From positions 248,001-312,000 of the forward strand of contig NZ_DASZBH010000008.1 in assembly GCF_035944355.1 (NCBI RefSeq): a stretch of DNA of 64,000 bases, written 5' to 3'. Shown piece by piece: positions 16,748 to 24,876 of the stretch. This DNA comes from Frateuria_A sp035944355 (GTDB taxonomy: Bacteria > Pseudomonadota > Gammaproteobacteria > Xanthomonadales > Rhodanobacteraceae). Positions within the stretch are counted from its first letter, which is position 1. Each line of letters begins with the position of its first letter. The notes below the pieces were generated by a model that was not told the DNA's origin, made no database searches, and saw nothing but the letters and a program-made list of their open reading frames with translations. The position numbers and the translations under genes are program-made.

Positions 16748-16904
16748 CGGTGACGAGGCCGGGCGTCAGCGTGCTTCGGTGGCGAGCAGCATCACGCCGG
16801 GCACGGTATCGCCGGCGGTGTTGTGTCCGCGGCAACGAAACGCCGCGGCTTCGCTGGCGCCGGCCGAGGCGCCGCGCGTGGACGAGCCCGGCCCGCCAGT
16901 AGGC

Positions 16905-16910
16905 TAAAAT
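16905..16910 (+). promoter_or_regulatory. Candidate -10 element of the prpB-prpC operon
   Basis: TAAAAT in the context GGCTAAAATG lies 22 bp before the prpB ATG, and GGAGG at 16924-16928 is the ribosome binding site. The same GGCTAAAATG string precedes acnD (20284-20293). No good -35 box is present 17 bp upstream at either site, which would suit an activator-dependent promoter. Confidence 0.4.
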
Positions 16911-16932
16911 GCTCCTTTTTCCCGGAGGCGAC

Positions 16933-17820
16933 ATGGCAAGCCAAGCATCCCCCGGCGCAGGTTTCCGCGCCGCCCTCGCCGCCGAACAGCCGCTGCAGGT
17001 GATGGGCGCGATCACCGCCTATGCCGGCCTGATGGCCAAGCGCGTCGGCTACAGGGCGCTGTACCTCTCAGGCGGCGGCGTGGCCGCCAACTCGTTGGGC
17101 ATGCCGGACCTGGGCATCAGCACGATGGAAGACGTGCTCACCGACGCGCGCCGCATCGTGGACGCCACGCAGCTCCCGTTGCTGGTCGACATCGATACCG
17201 GCTGGGGCGGCGCCTTCAACATCGCGCGCACCATCCGCAGCTTCGAGCGCATCGGCGTGGCCGCGGTGCACATGGAGGACCAGGTCGGCCAGAAGCGCTG
17301 CGGCCACAGGCCGGGCAAGGAAGTGGTGCCTAAGGCGGAGATGGTCGACCGCGTCAAGGCCGCGGTCGACGCGCGCACCGACCCCGGCTTCGTGATCATG
17401 GCGCGCACCGACGCGGCGGCGGTGGAAGGCATCGACGCGGCGATCGAGCGCGCCTGCGCCTACGTCGAGGCCGGCGCCGACATGATCTTCCCCGAGGCGA
17501 TGAAGACGCTGGAGGACTACCGACGCTTCAAGGCGGCGGTGAAGGTGCCGATCCTGGCCAACCTCACCGAATTCGGCTCCACGCCCTTCTTCACCACCGC
17601 GGAGCTGGGCTCGGCCGGCGTGGGCATCGCGCTGTACTGCTGCGGCGCCTATCGCGCCATGAACAAGGCGGCGCTCAACTTCTACGAGACCGTGCGCCGC
17701 GAAGGCACGCAGAAGGGCATCATCGATACCTTGCAGACGCGCGAGGAGCTGTACGACTTTCTCGGCTACCACGCCTACGAGGACAAACTCGACGCGCTGT
17801 TCGCCGACGGCAAGGGCTGA
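16933..17820 (+). CDS. prpB: 2-methylisocitrate lyase
   Basis: A 295-residue TIM-barrel lyase that splits 2-methylisocitrate into pyruvate and succinate, the last step of the methylcitrate cycle. The active-site loop is QKRCGHRPGK with the catalytic Cys; DIDTGWGG (Mg2+/substrate), HMEDQ and MARTDA are the other ICL/PEPM signatures. Length equals E. coli PrpB (296). GGAGG ends 4 bp before the chosen ATG at 16933; the frame extends 8 codons further up without a ribosome site. It is 98 bp upstream of prpC, likely in one operon. No prpR-type regulator gene is adjacent; ahpC is divergent instead. Confidence 0.95.
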   Translation: MASQASPGAGFRAALAAEQPLQVMGAITAYAGLMAKRVGYRALYLSGGGVAANSLGMPDLGISTMEDVLTDARRIVDATQLPLLVDIDTGWGGAFNIARTIRSFERIGVAAVHMEDQVGQKRCGHRPGKEVVPKAEMVDRVKAAVDARTDPGFVIMARTDAAAVEGIDAAIERACAYVEAGADMIFPEAMKTLEDYRRFKAAVKVPILANLTEFGSTPFFTTAELGSAGVGIALYCCGAYRAMNKAALNFYETVRREGTQKGIIDTLQTREELYDFLGYHAYEDKLDALFADGKG

Positions 17821-17918
17821 CCGGCCATTCACCCGCAGGCCGTCAGCCGGCCTGCAGCCATTCGCGTGGACGGGCCGCAGGCTCCGCCCGCATCCGCAAG
17901 TCTTCAAGGAGATTCCCG

Positions 17919-19064
17919 ATGAGCGAGCAAACCCTCCCCAAGCCGAAGAAATCCGTGGCGCTGTCCGGCGTGCCGGCCGGCAACACCGCGCTGTGCACGG
18001 TCGGCCGCAGCGGCAACGACCTGCACTACCGCGGCTACGACATCCATGACCTGGCCGCCAAGGGTTGCTTCGAGGAAGTGGCCTATCTGCTGGTGTACGG
18101 CAGGCTGCCCAACTGGACCGAGCTGCAGAACTACAAGGCCAGGTTGAAGCGCCTGCGCGGCCTGCCGGCGCCGGTCAAGGGCGCGCTGGAACTGCTGCCG
18201 GCCGCGACGCATCCGATGGACGTGCTGCGTACCGGCTGCTCGGTGCTGGGCACCGTGTTGCCGGAGAAGGAAGACCACAACCTCACCGGCGCACGCGACA
18301 TCGCCGACCGCCTGATGGCGAGCTTCGGCTCCATGCTGCTGTACTGGTACCACTTCAGCCACAACGGCAAGCGCGTGGAGACGCAGACCGACGACGACTC
18401 GATCGCCGCGCACTTCCTGCACGTGCTGCACGGCAAGACGCCGAGCGAACTGCACGCGCAGGCATTGGACAAGTCGCTGATCCTCTATGCCGAGCACGAG
18501 TTCAACGCGTCCACCTTCACGGCGCGCGTGATCGCCGGCACCGGCTCGGACATGTATTCGGCCATCACTGGCGCGATCGGTGCGCTGCGCGGTCCCAAGC
18601 ACGGTGGCGCCAACGAAGTGGCGATGGAGATCATCGCCCGCTACCGCAGCGCGGCCGATGCTGAGGCGGACATCCGCGCACGGGTGGAGAGGAAGGAAAT
18701 CATCATCGGCTTCGGCCACCCGGTCTACACGGTGTCCGATCCGCGCAACGAGATCATCAAGGAGATCTCGCGCAAGCTCTGCACCGAAGGCGGCAACCCG
18801 ACGCTGTTCGAAGTGTCCGAGCGCATCGAGAAGCTGATGTGGGAACTGAAGAAGATGTTCCCCAATCTCGACTGGTACTCGGCCAGCGCCTACCACATGA
18901 TGGGCGTGCCCACGGCGATGTTCACGCCGCTGTTCGTGATCGCGCGCACCTCCGGCTGGAGCGCGCACGTGATCGAGCAGCGCCAGGACGGCAAGATCAT
19001 CCGCCCGAGCGCCAACTACACCGGTCCGGAAGACCAGAGCTACGTGCCGATCGAGAAGCGCTGA
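17919..19064 (+). CDS. prpC: 2-methylcitrate synthase
   Basis: A 381-residue citrate-synthase-family enzyme condensing propionyl-CoA with oxaloacetate to 2-methylcitrate. Family signatures are LHYRGYDIHDLA near the N-terminus, the catalytic His in GPKHGGANE, the second His in GFGHPVYT, and WSAHVIEQR with the C-terminal Arg and acidic residues. The N-terminus and overall length are those of PrpC rather than the longer GltA. AAGGAG precedes the ATG. It is followed by a strong hairpin terminator, so prpBC form a closed unit apart from acnD-prpF-prpD downstream. Confidence 0.95.
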   Translation: MSEQTLPKPKKSVALSGVPAGNTALCTVGRSGNDLHYRGYDIHDLAAKGCFEEVAYLLVYGRLPNWTELQNYKARLKRLRGLPAPVKGALELLPAATHPMDVLRTGCSVLGTVLPEKEDHNLTGARDIADRLMASFGSMLLYWYHFSHNGKRVETQTDDDSIAAHFLHVLHGKTPSELHAQALDKSLILYAEHEFNASTFTARVIAGTGSDMYSAITGAIGALRGPKHGGANEVAMEIIARYRSAADAEADIRARVERKEIIIGFGHPVYTVSDPRNEIIKEISRKLCTEGGNPTLFEVSERIEKLMWELKKMFPNLDWYSASAYHMMGVPTAMFTPLFVIARTSGWSAHVIEQRQDGKIIRPSANYTGPEDQSYVPIEKR

Positions 19065-19087
19065 GCCGCCGGAAAACCGAAGCGCGA

Positions 19088-19111
19088 AGGGAGCCGCGAG
19101 GCTCCCTTTTT
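19088..19111 (+). terminator. Rho-independent terminator after prpC
   Basis: An 8-bp perfect stem AGGGAGCC/GGCTCCCT with GCGA loop is followed by TTTT, 24 bp after the prpC stop. Confidence 0.85.
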
Positions 19112-19361
19112 CGTGGGCTCGGCAGCAATCCGTGCCGAAGGGCGCGGATGGGTTGCGACCGCAGCTTCGTGGGCATCACCAAGCAGAACGGCCAGACCGT
19201 GGCTGGATCCGCCAGAACCGTGCTCGGCACCTTGCTGGTCGGCGGCTCCCACCGCCTGAGCGACAAGCGTACGCCGAATTTCTCGCTTGTGTAGGCGTGA
19301 CGCGCGATACGCCCGATGCCACCGTGACGGTGCGCCTGCCGATGACGTATTGGGCTGGCGC
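19112..19361. other. Intergenic stretch without a recognised gene
   Basis: About 250 bp between the prpC terminator and the TerC-family stop codon. A short frame on the plus strand ends at 19294 (..SDKRTPNFSLV) and looks protein-like, but it has no start with a ribosome site below the terminator and I recognise no family. It could be the remnant of a lost gene or a dispersed repeat. Confidence 0.4.
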
Positions 19362-20027
19362 TCAGCTGCGTCGCCGCCGTCTCCACCAGCCTCCGCCGCA
19401 GACGCCGGCGACCAGCACGACGTCCAGCAGATAGCCCATCCAGGTGCGTGAGGCGAACCGGGCGTGCAGCAGGTGGTCGTGCGTGATCATGCGGCCGGCC
19501 GTCCAGGCGATCGCGCCGGCGCCGAGGTAGACGATGACGGGGAAGCGCTCGATCAGTTTCAGGATCAGGGTCGAGCCCCACACCACCAGCGGCACGCTGA
19601 TCAGCAGGCCCAGCACCACCAGCAGCAGGTCGCCGTGCGACGCGCCGGCGATCGCCAGCACGTTGTCCAGCCCCATCAAGGCGTCGGCGACGACGATGGT
19701 GCGCAGCGCGGCCCAGAGGTTGCCGGCGGCGGCGACATCGTGTGGCGCATCGTCCCGTTTCAGCAGCTGCCAGGCGATCGGCAGCAGCAACAGGCCACCG
19801 GCCAGCATCAGGCCCGGCAGTTCCAGCAGCCAGACCACGGCAGTGGTGAGCGCGATGCGCACCACGACAGCGCCGAAGCTGCCCCAGAGCACGGCGCGCC
19901 TCTGATGCGTCTTCGGCAACTTGCGTGCGGCCAGCGCGATCACGATCGCGTTGTCGCCGGCCAGCACCAGATCGAGCAGCACGATGGTGATCAGGCCGGA
20001 GAAGAATGGGGGGGCGAGGAAATCCAT
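19362..20027 (-). CDS. TerC-family membrane protein, probable Mn2+ exporter
   Basis: A 221-residue inner-membrane protein with about seven helices. The two TerC hallmarks, each with conserved acidic residues in a membrane helix, are LDLVLAGDNAIVIALAARKLP (near residue 18-35) and VVADALMGLDNVLAIAGAS (mid-protein). They form an inverted pseudo-repeat thought to bind metal. Members such as Alx/YkoY export manganese or metallate secreted enzymes. The start at 20027 (MDFLAPPFF) is chosen because the family begins there; the frame runs 16 codons further up. The upstream leader contains a manganese yybP-ykoY riboswitch, which strongly supports a role in Mn2+ homeostasis. The C-terminus is Arg-rich (WWRRRRRS). 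Confidence 0.88.
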   Translation of the reverse strand: MDFLAPPFFSGLITIVLLDLVLAGDNAIVIALAARKLPKTHQRRAVLWGSFGAVVVRIALTTAVVWLLELPGLMLAGGLLLLPIAWQLLKRDDAPHDVAAAGNLWAALRTIVVADALMGLDNVLAIAGASHGDLLLVVLGLLISVPLVVWGSTLILKLIERFPVIVYLGAGAIAWTAGRMITHDHLLHARFASRTWMGYLLDVVLVAGVCGGGWWRRRRRS

Positions 20028-20090
20028 GCGGCTCGGTTCCTGCGTGCGGGACAGATGCAGCAACCACGGGCGCACGCAACCCCGTGATTA

Positions 20091-20206
20091 CCGCAAAAGT
20101 CTCGTTCGCGGCCGAGCCGCTGCAGCGACCGGGGCGGTGCTCCGCCCGTGATGACGACCACTGCAAGGACACCTGATGAAGCCGGTGTCCGGAACTACTC
20201 CCTTTT
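20091..20206 (-). ncRNA. yybP-ykoY manganese riboswitch
   Basis: Read on the minus strand, the leader of the TerC gene opens with AAAAGGGAGTAGTTCCGG (from 20206) and closes with CGAGACTTTTGCGG (to 20091), the two conserved flanks of the yybP-ykoY class; CCGGACACCGGC, a second arm with CGTCATCA and a GC-rich hairpin GGGCGGAGCACCGCCC lie between. The closing AAAAG/CTTTT pairing forms P1. Downstream, AATCACGGG (about 20089-20081) can pair with CCCGTGGTT (about 20071-20063), a likely expression-platform hairpin before the start codon. In this class Mn2+ binding turns on exporter expression. A possible -35-like TTGACT is at 20253-20248. Confidence 0.85.
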
Positions 20207-20286
20207 GGGATCAGTATCCGACTATGGTCGGTGCCTTCATGCATGTCAGTCAAGCCAAGGCCCTTAAGGAAGCGGCCCGCACCGGC

Positions 20287-20292
20287 TAAAAT
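20287..20292 (+). promoter_or_regulatory. Candidate -10 element of the acnD operon
   Basis: TAAAAT in GGCTAAAATG, identical in context to the prpB promoter candidate, lies 50 bp upstream of the acnD ATG. A 5' leader of about 45 nt would result. No convincing -35 is seen. Confidence 0.4.
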
Positions 20293-20342
20293 GTGCCGTT
20301 AACACGTCAGCCGGGCGTTCCAACCAAGGGTTCCTGATATCC

Positions 20343-22952
20343 ATGAACAACGTCTACCGCCAATCCCTCCCCGGCACGCCGCTGGATTATTTCGATGCGC
20401 GCGCCGCCGTGGAGGCGATTCAGCCGGGCGCCTATGACGCGCTGCCGTACACCTCGCGCGTGCTTGCCGAGAACCTGGTGCGCCGTTGCGATCCGGCGAT
20501 CCTCACCGAGTCGCTCAAGCAGATCATCGAGCGCAAGCGCGAGCGCGATTTCCCATGGTTTCCGGCGCGCGTTGTGTGCCATGACATCCTCGGCCAGACG
20601 GCGCTGGTGGACCTGGCCGGTCTGCGCGACGCGATTGCCGAGCGCGGCGGCGACCCGGCCAAGGTGAACCCGGTGGTGCCGGTGCAGCTGATCGTCGACC
20701 ACTCGCTGGCGGTGGAGTGCGGTGGCTTCGATCCGAACGCGTTCGCGAAGAACCGCGCGATCGAGGATCGCCGCAACGAGGACCGCTTCCACTTCATCGA
20801 GTGGACCAAGCAGGCGTTCGAGAACGTCGACGTGATCCCGCCGGGCAACGGCATCATGCACCAGATCAACCTGGAGAAGATGTCACCGGTGATCCAGGTG
20901 CAACACGATGATCAAGGCAGGGGCGTGGCCTATCCCGATACCTGCGTGGGCACCGACAGCCACACGCCGCACGTGGATGCGCTCGGCGTGATCGCCGTCG
21001 GCGTGGGCGGCCTGGAGGCGGAGAGCGTGATGCTGGGCCGGGCCTCGTGGATGCGTCTGCCCGACATCGTGGGCGTTGAGCTCACCGGCAAGCGCCAGCC
21101 CGGCATCACCGCCACCGACATCGTGCTGGCGCTCACCGAGTTCCTGCGCAGGGAGAAGGTGGTCGGCGCGTACCTGGAATTCCGCGGCGAGGGTGCAGCC
21201 AGCCTCACGCTGGGAGATCGCGCCACCATCTCCAACATGGCGCCCGAGTACGGTGCCACCGCCGCGATGTTCTTCATCGACGGCCAGACTACCGACTACC
21301 TGCGCCTCACCGGCCGCAGCGACGAGCAGGTCAGGCTGGTGGAGACCTACGCCAGGGCCGCCGGTCTGTGGGCCGACACGCTGGCCAATGCACAGTACGA
21401 GCGCACGCTGACGTTCGATCTCTCCTCGGTCGTCCGCAACATGGCCGGTCCGTCCAACCCGCACAAGCGCCTGCCCACCGCCGATCTCGCCGCACGCGGC
21501 ATTGCCGGCGAGTGGAAGGAACAGGCGGGCCAGATGCCCGATGGCGCGGTGATCATCGCCGCCATCACCAGCTGCACCAACACCAGCAATCCGCGCAACG
21601 TGATCGCGGCAGCGCTGCTGGCACGCAATGCCAACGCGCGCGGCCTCACGCGCAAGCCGTGGGTGAAGAGTTCGCTCGCGCCCGGCTCCAAGGCGGTGGA
21701 GCTGTACCTGAAGGAGGCGAATCTGCTGCCGGAGTTGGAAAAGCTCGGCTTCGGCATCGTCGCCTTCGCCTGCACCACCTGCAACGGCATGTCCGGCGCG
21801 CTCGATCCCAAGATCCAGCAGGAGATCGTCGAGCGCGACCTGTACGCCACCGCCGTGCTGTCCGGCAACCGCAACTTCGACGGACGTATCCATCCCTATG
21901 CCAAGCAGGCGTTCCTGGCCTCGCCGCCGCTGGTGGTGGCCTACGCGATCGCCGGCACCATCCGCTTCGACATCGAGAAGGACGTGCTCGGCCACGACGC
22001 CGACGGCCAGCCGGTGACGCTGAAGGACATCTGGCCCAGCGACGAGGAGATCGACGCGATCGTGTCCTCCAGCGTGAAGCCGGAGCAGTTCCGCAAGGTC
22101 TACGAGCCGATGTTCGCGCGCACCGGCCGCAACGGCACGCGCGCCGCTCCGCTGTACGGCTGGCGCGCGCAGAGCACCTACATCCGCTGTCCGCCGTACT
22201 GGGAGGGCGCCCTCGCGGGCGAGCGCACGCTCAAGGGCATGCGTCCGTTGGCGGTGCTGGGCGACAACATCACCACCGACCACCTGTCGCCGTCGAACGC
22301 GATCCTGCCCAACAGCGCGGCAGGCGAGTACCTCGCAAAAATGGGCTTGCCGGAAGAAGACTTCAATTCGTACGCGACGCACCGCGGCGACCACCTCACC
22401 GCGCAACGCGCCACCTTCGCCAACCCCACGCTCGTCAACGAAATGGCCGTGGTCGACGGCGAAGTGAAGAGGGGATCGCTGGCGCGCGTGGAGCCGGAAG
22501 GCAAGGTCATGCGCATGTGGGAGGCGATCGAGACCTACATGGATCGCAAGCAGCCGTTGATCGTGATCGCCGGCGCCGACTACGGCCAGGGTTCCTCGCG
22601 CGACTGGGCCGCGAAGGGTGTCCGACTGGCGGGCGTGGAAGCCATCGCGGCCGAAGGCTTCGAGCGCATCCACCGCACCAACCTGATCGGCATGGGCGTG
22701 CTGCCGCTGGAGTTCAAGCCGGGCACGAACCGCAAGACGCTGGGCATCGACGGCACCGAGACCTTCGACGTGATCGGCGAGCGCACGCCGCGCGCTGATC
22801 TCTTGCTCGTGATTCACCGCAAGGACGGCGAGCGCGTCGAGGTGAGCGTCACGTGCCGGCTCGACACGGCCGAGGAAGTGTCGATCTACGAGGCGGGCGG
22901 CGTGCTGCAGCGCTTCGCGCAGGATTTCATCGAGTCGTCGCAGGCGGCATGA
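20343..22952 (+). CDS. acnD: Fe-S-dependent 2-methylcitrate dehydratase
   Basis: An 869-residue aconitase-superfamily enzyme that dehydrates 2-methylcitrate to a 2-methylaconitate isomer handled by PrpF. The [4Fe-4S] ligands are visible as C411 (TSCTNTSNPRN) and C477/C480 (CTTCNGMSG). The swivelling C-terminal domain starts around LAVLGDNITTDHLSPSN and has QGSSRDWAAKG. AcnD rather than AcnA is indicated by the adjacent prpF and prp genes. The weak ribosome site AAGGG is 13 bp before the ATG. Its stop overlaps the next gene (ATGA). Confidence 0.95.
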   Translation: MNNVYRQSLPGTPLDYFDARAAVEAIQPGAYDALPYTSRVLAENLVRRCDPAILTESLKQIIERKRERDFPWFPARVVCHDILGQTALVDLAGLRDAIAERGGDPAKVNPVVPVQLIVDHSLAVECGGFDPNAFAKNRAIEDRRNEDRFHFIEWTKQAFENVDVIPPGNGIMHQINLEKMSPVIQVQHDDQGRGVAYPDTCVGTDSHTPHVDALGVIAVGVGGLEAESVMLGRASWMRLPDIVGVELTGKRQPGITATDIVLALTEFLRREKVVGAYLEFRGEGAASLTLGDRATISNMAPEYGATAAMFFIDGQTTDYLRLTGRSDEQVRLVETYARAAGLWADTLANAQYERTLTFDLSSVVRNMAGPSNPHKRLPTADLAARGIAGEWKEQAGQMPDGAVIIAAITSCTNTSNPRNVIAAALLARNANARGLTRKPWVKSSLAPGSKAVELYLKEANLLPELEKLGFGIVAFACTTCNGMSGALDPKIQQEIVERDLYATAVLSGNRNFDGRIHPYAKQAFLASPPLVVAYAIAGTIRFDIEKDVLGHDADGQPVTLKDIWPSDEEIDAIVSSSVKPEQFRKVYEPMFARTGRNGTRAAPLYGWRAQSTYIRCPPYWEGALAGERTLKGMRPLAVLGDNITTDHLSPSNAILPNSAAGEYLAKMGLPEEDFNSYATHRGDHLTAQRATFANPTLVNEMAVVDGEVKRGSLARVEPEGKVMRMWEAIETYMDRKQPLIVIAGADYGQGSSRDWAAKGVRLAGVEAIAAEGFERIHRTNLIGMGVLPLEFKPGTNRKTLGIDGTETFDVIGERTPRADLLLVIHRKDGERVEVSVTCRLDTAEEVSIYEAGGVLQRFAQDFIESSQAA

Positions 22953-23533
22953 GCCGGATAGCGGAGCCGCGTTTGTTCTTCATGGCCATGCCTACGCCAG
23001 CATGGGTGGATGACACGCTCGCTCTGCTGGTGCGGCTTGGGCTGGACAAGCGTCTGCGAAGCGCTTTGTTTGCACCGGAGAATTGGCATCAGTCGTTTTC
23101 CGAGCGCATTTTTTCGCCGACCGGGGAAGAATGCGCGGCGCTGCCGCAGGTGGGCTCGGCCGTTTCCGCACCTGCCTGCACGCTGCATTTCAGCCGCATC
23201 GACGGGCCGACCGACATGCCGGGCCGGATCCATTGGACGATGCGTGCGCGCGGCGTGCCGAAGGCGTTTGCCGCCTTGTTGCAGGAGGTGCGTGGCCGCC
23301 TTGGCGAGGCGGGATGCGGTCGCATCGCCACCGGCGTGACGCCGCACATGACCTTGAGCTATTGCGCACGCGAGCCGCTGGACAAGGTCGTGCTCGACCC
23401 ACCCGTCGCATGGACCATCGACGAGCTGTGCCTCGCCATCGGTGGCGGCAATCCGTACCGCTACGACATCATTGGGCGCTGGCCATTGCTGCCTGAAATC
23501 GATTCACCCGCCACGCAAACCGGCTTGTTCTGA
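22949..23533 (+). CDS. 2'-5' RNA ligase/phosphodiesterase (LigT-like) family protein
   Basis: A 194-residue protein of the 2H phosphoesterase superfamily. The two catalytic HxT/S-type motifs are CTLHFSRID (His-Phe-Ser) in the first half and PHMTLSYC (His-Met-Thr) in the second half. The ATG at 22949 overlaps the acnD stop (ATGA), so translation is coupled; the longer upstream frame lies inside acnD. Homologues ligate or hydrolyse 2'-5' RNA linkages or cleave cyclic phosphates. Why such a gene lies inside a methylcitrate operon is unclear; it may be a passenger. Confidence 0.8.
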   Translation: MSRIAEPRLFFMAMPTPAWVDDTLALLVRLGLDKRLRSALFAPENWHQSFSERIFSPTGEECAALPQVGSAVSAPACTLHFSRIDGPTDMPGRIHWTMRARGVPKAFAALLQEVRGRLGEAGCGRIATGVTPHMTLSYCAREPLDKVVLDPPVAWTIDELCLAIGGGNPYRYDIIGRWPLLPEIDSPATQTGLF

Positions 23534-23562
23534 GGCGGCGGCGAACACTTCCGGAGATTCCC

Positions 23563-24747
23563 ATGTCGCATGCTGCACAGATCCGCATTCCCGCCACTTA
23601 TATGCGCGGTGGCACCAGCAAGGGCGTGTTCTTCCGCCTTGAGGACTTGCCCGAGGCGGCACGGGTACCAGGCGCGGCGCGCGACGCCTTGCTGATGCGC
23701 GTGATCGGCAGCCCCGATCCGTACGGCAAGCAGATCGACGGGATGGGCGGCGCGACGTCGTCCACCAGCAAGACGGTGATCGTGTCGAAGAGCACGCGGC
23801 CCGGCCACGACGTCGACTACCTATTCGGCCAGGTGGCGATCGACAAGGCTTTCGTCGACTGGAGCGGCAACTGCGGCAACCTGTCGGCGGCGGTCGGTCC
23901 GTTCGCCATCGCCGGTGGTCTGGTCGATCCCGCGCGCGTACCGCGCGACGGCGTCGCCGTCGTGCGCATCTGGCAGGCCAATATCGGCAAGACCATCATC
24001 GCCCACGTGCCGATGACCGACGGTGTAGTGCAGGAAACCGGCGATTTCGAGCTGGACGGCGTGACCTTTCCTGCCGCTGAAGTGCAACTGGAATTCATGG
24101 ACCCGGCCGCCGAGGAAGATGGCGCGGGCGGCGCGATGTTCCCGACCGGGCGCCTCGTCGACGACCTGGAGGTGCCGGGCGTCGGCACGCTCAAGGCGAC
24201 CATGATCAACGCCGGCATTCCCACGATCTTCGTCGAGGCCTCCGCGATCGGCTACACCGGCACGGAGCTGCAGGACGCGATCAACGGCGATGCCAAGGCG
24301 CTGGCGATGTTCGAGACCATCCGCGCGCATGGCGCACTGCGCATGGGCCTGATCAAGTCGCTGGACGAGATCTCCACGCGCCAACATACCCCCAAGGTCG
24401 CTTTTGTCGCCAAGCCGGCCGACTACGTCGCATCGAGCGGCAAGCCGGTGCAGGCGGGCGACGTCGATCTGCTGGTGCGCGCAATGTCGATGGGCAAGCT
24501 GCATCACGCCATGATGGGGACGGCGGCGGTGGCCATCGGCACGGCTGCGGCCATCCCGGGCACGCTGGTGAACCTCGCGGCCGGTGGCGGCGAGCGCCAG
24601 GCAGTGCGTTTTGGCCATCCGTCGGGGACCTTGCGGGTGGGTGCCGAAGCCGCGCTGGTTGACGGCACGTGGACCGTCACCAAGGCGATCATGAGTCGTA
24701 GCGCGCGCGTGCTGATGGAAGGCTGGGTGCGCGTGCCTGCGGAGTAA
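23563..24747 (+). CDS. prpF: 2-methylaconitate cis-trans isomerase
   Basis: A 394-residue enzyme of the PrpF family (DapF-like fold), which isomerises 2-methylaconitate made by AcnD so aconitase can hydrate it to 2-methylisocitrate. Signatures are PATYMRGGTSKGVFFR at the N-terminus, QIDGMGGATSSTSKT, WSGNCGNLSAAVGPFA with the conserved Cys, and SMGKLHHAMMGT. GGAG lies 10-13 bp before the ATG. It is in one operon with acnD, separated only by the LigT-like gene, as expected because AcnD depends on PrpF. Confidence 0.95.
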   Translation: MSHAAQIRIPATYMRGGTSKGVFFRLEDLPEAARVPGAARDALLMRVIGSPDPYGKQIDGMGGATSSTSKTVIVSKSTRPGHDVDYLFGQVAIDKAFVDWSGNCGNLSAAVGPFAIAGGLVDPARVPRDGVAVVRIWQANIGKTIIAHVPMTDGVVQETGDFELDGVTFPAAEVQLEFMDPAAEEDGAGGAMFPTGRLVDDLEVPGVGTLKATMINAGIPTIFVEASAIGYTGTELQDAINGDAKALAMFETIRAHGALRMGLIKSLDEISTRQHTPKVAFVAKPADYVASSGKPVQAGDVDLLVRAMSMGKLHHAMMGTAAVAIGTAAAIPGTLVNLAAGGGERQAVRFGHPSGTLRVGAEAALVDGTWTVTKAIMSRSARVLMEGWVRVPAE

Positions 24748-24876
24748 GTCTGCAAGAGGAGGGGGCGATTTTCTCTTGCCGCAACGCCGCGGTCAGCTAA
24801 CGTCGACAAGGTTTGCGTCAAGCGGGGAGCGGCCGCGCACAGTAGCGGTTACCCATACCGTCGGGAGACAAGCCTC

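Noticed and set aside
16760..16890. Minus-strand frame ending ..TVPGVMLLATEAR that looks like the end of a protein
   Set aside because: It has no start codon before an in-frame TAG and lies in the ahpC-prpB divergent promoter region; at most a gene remnant.
19132..19294. Short plus-strand frame MGCDRSFVGITK..SLV after the prpC terminator
   Set aside because: No ribosome site or promoter is visible and no family is recognised; not supported as a gene.
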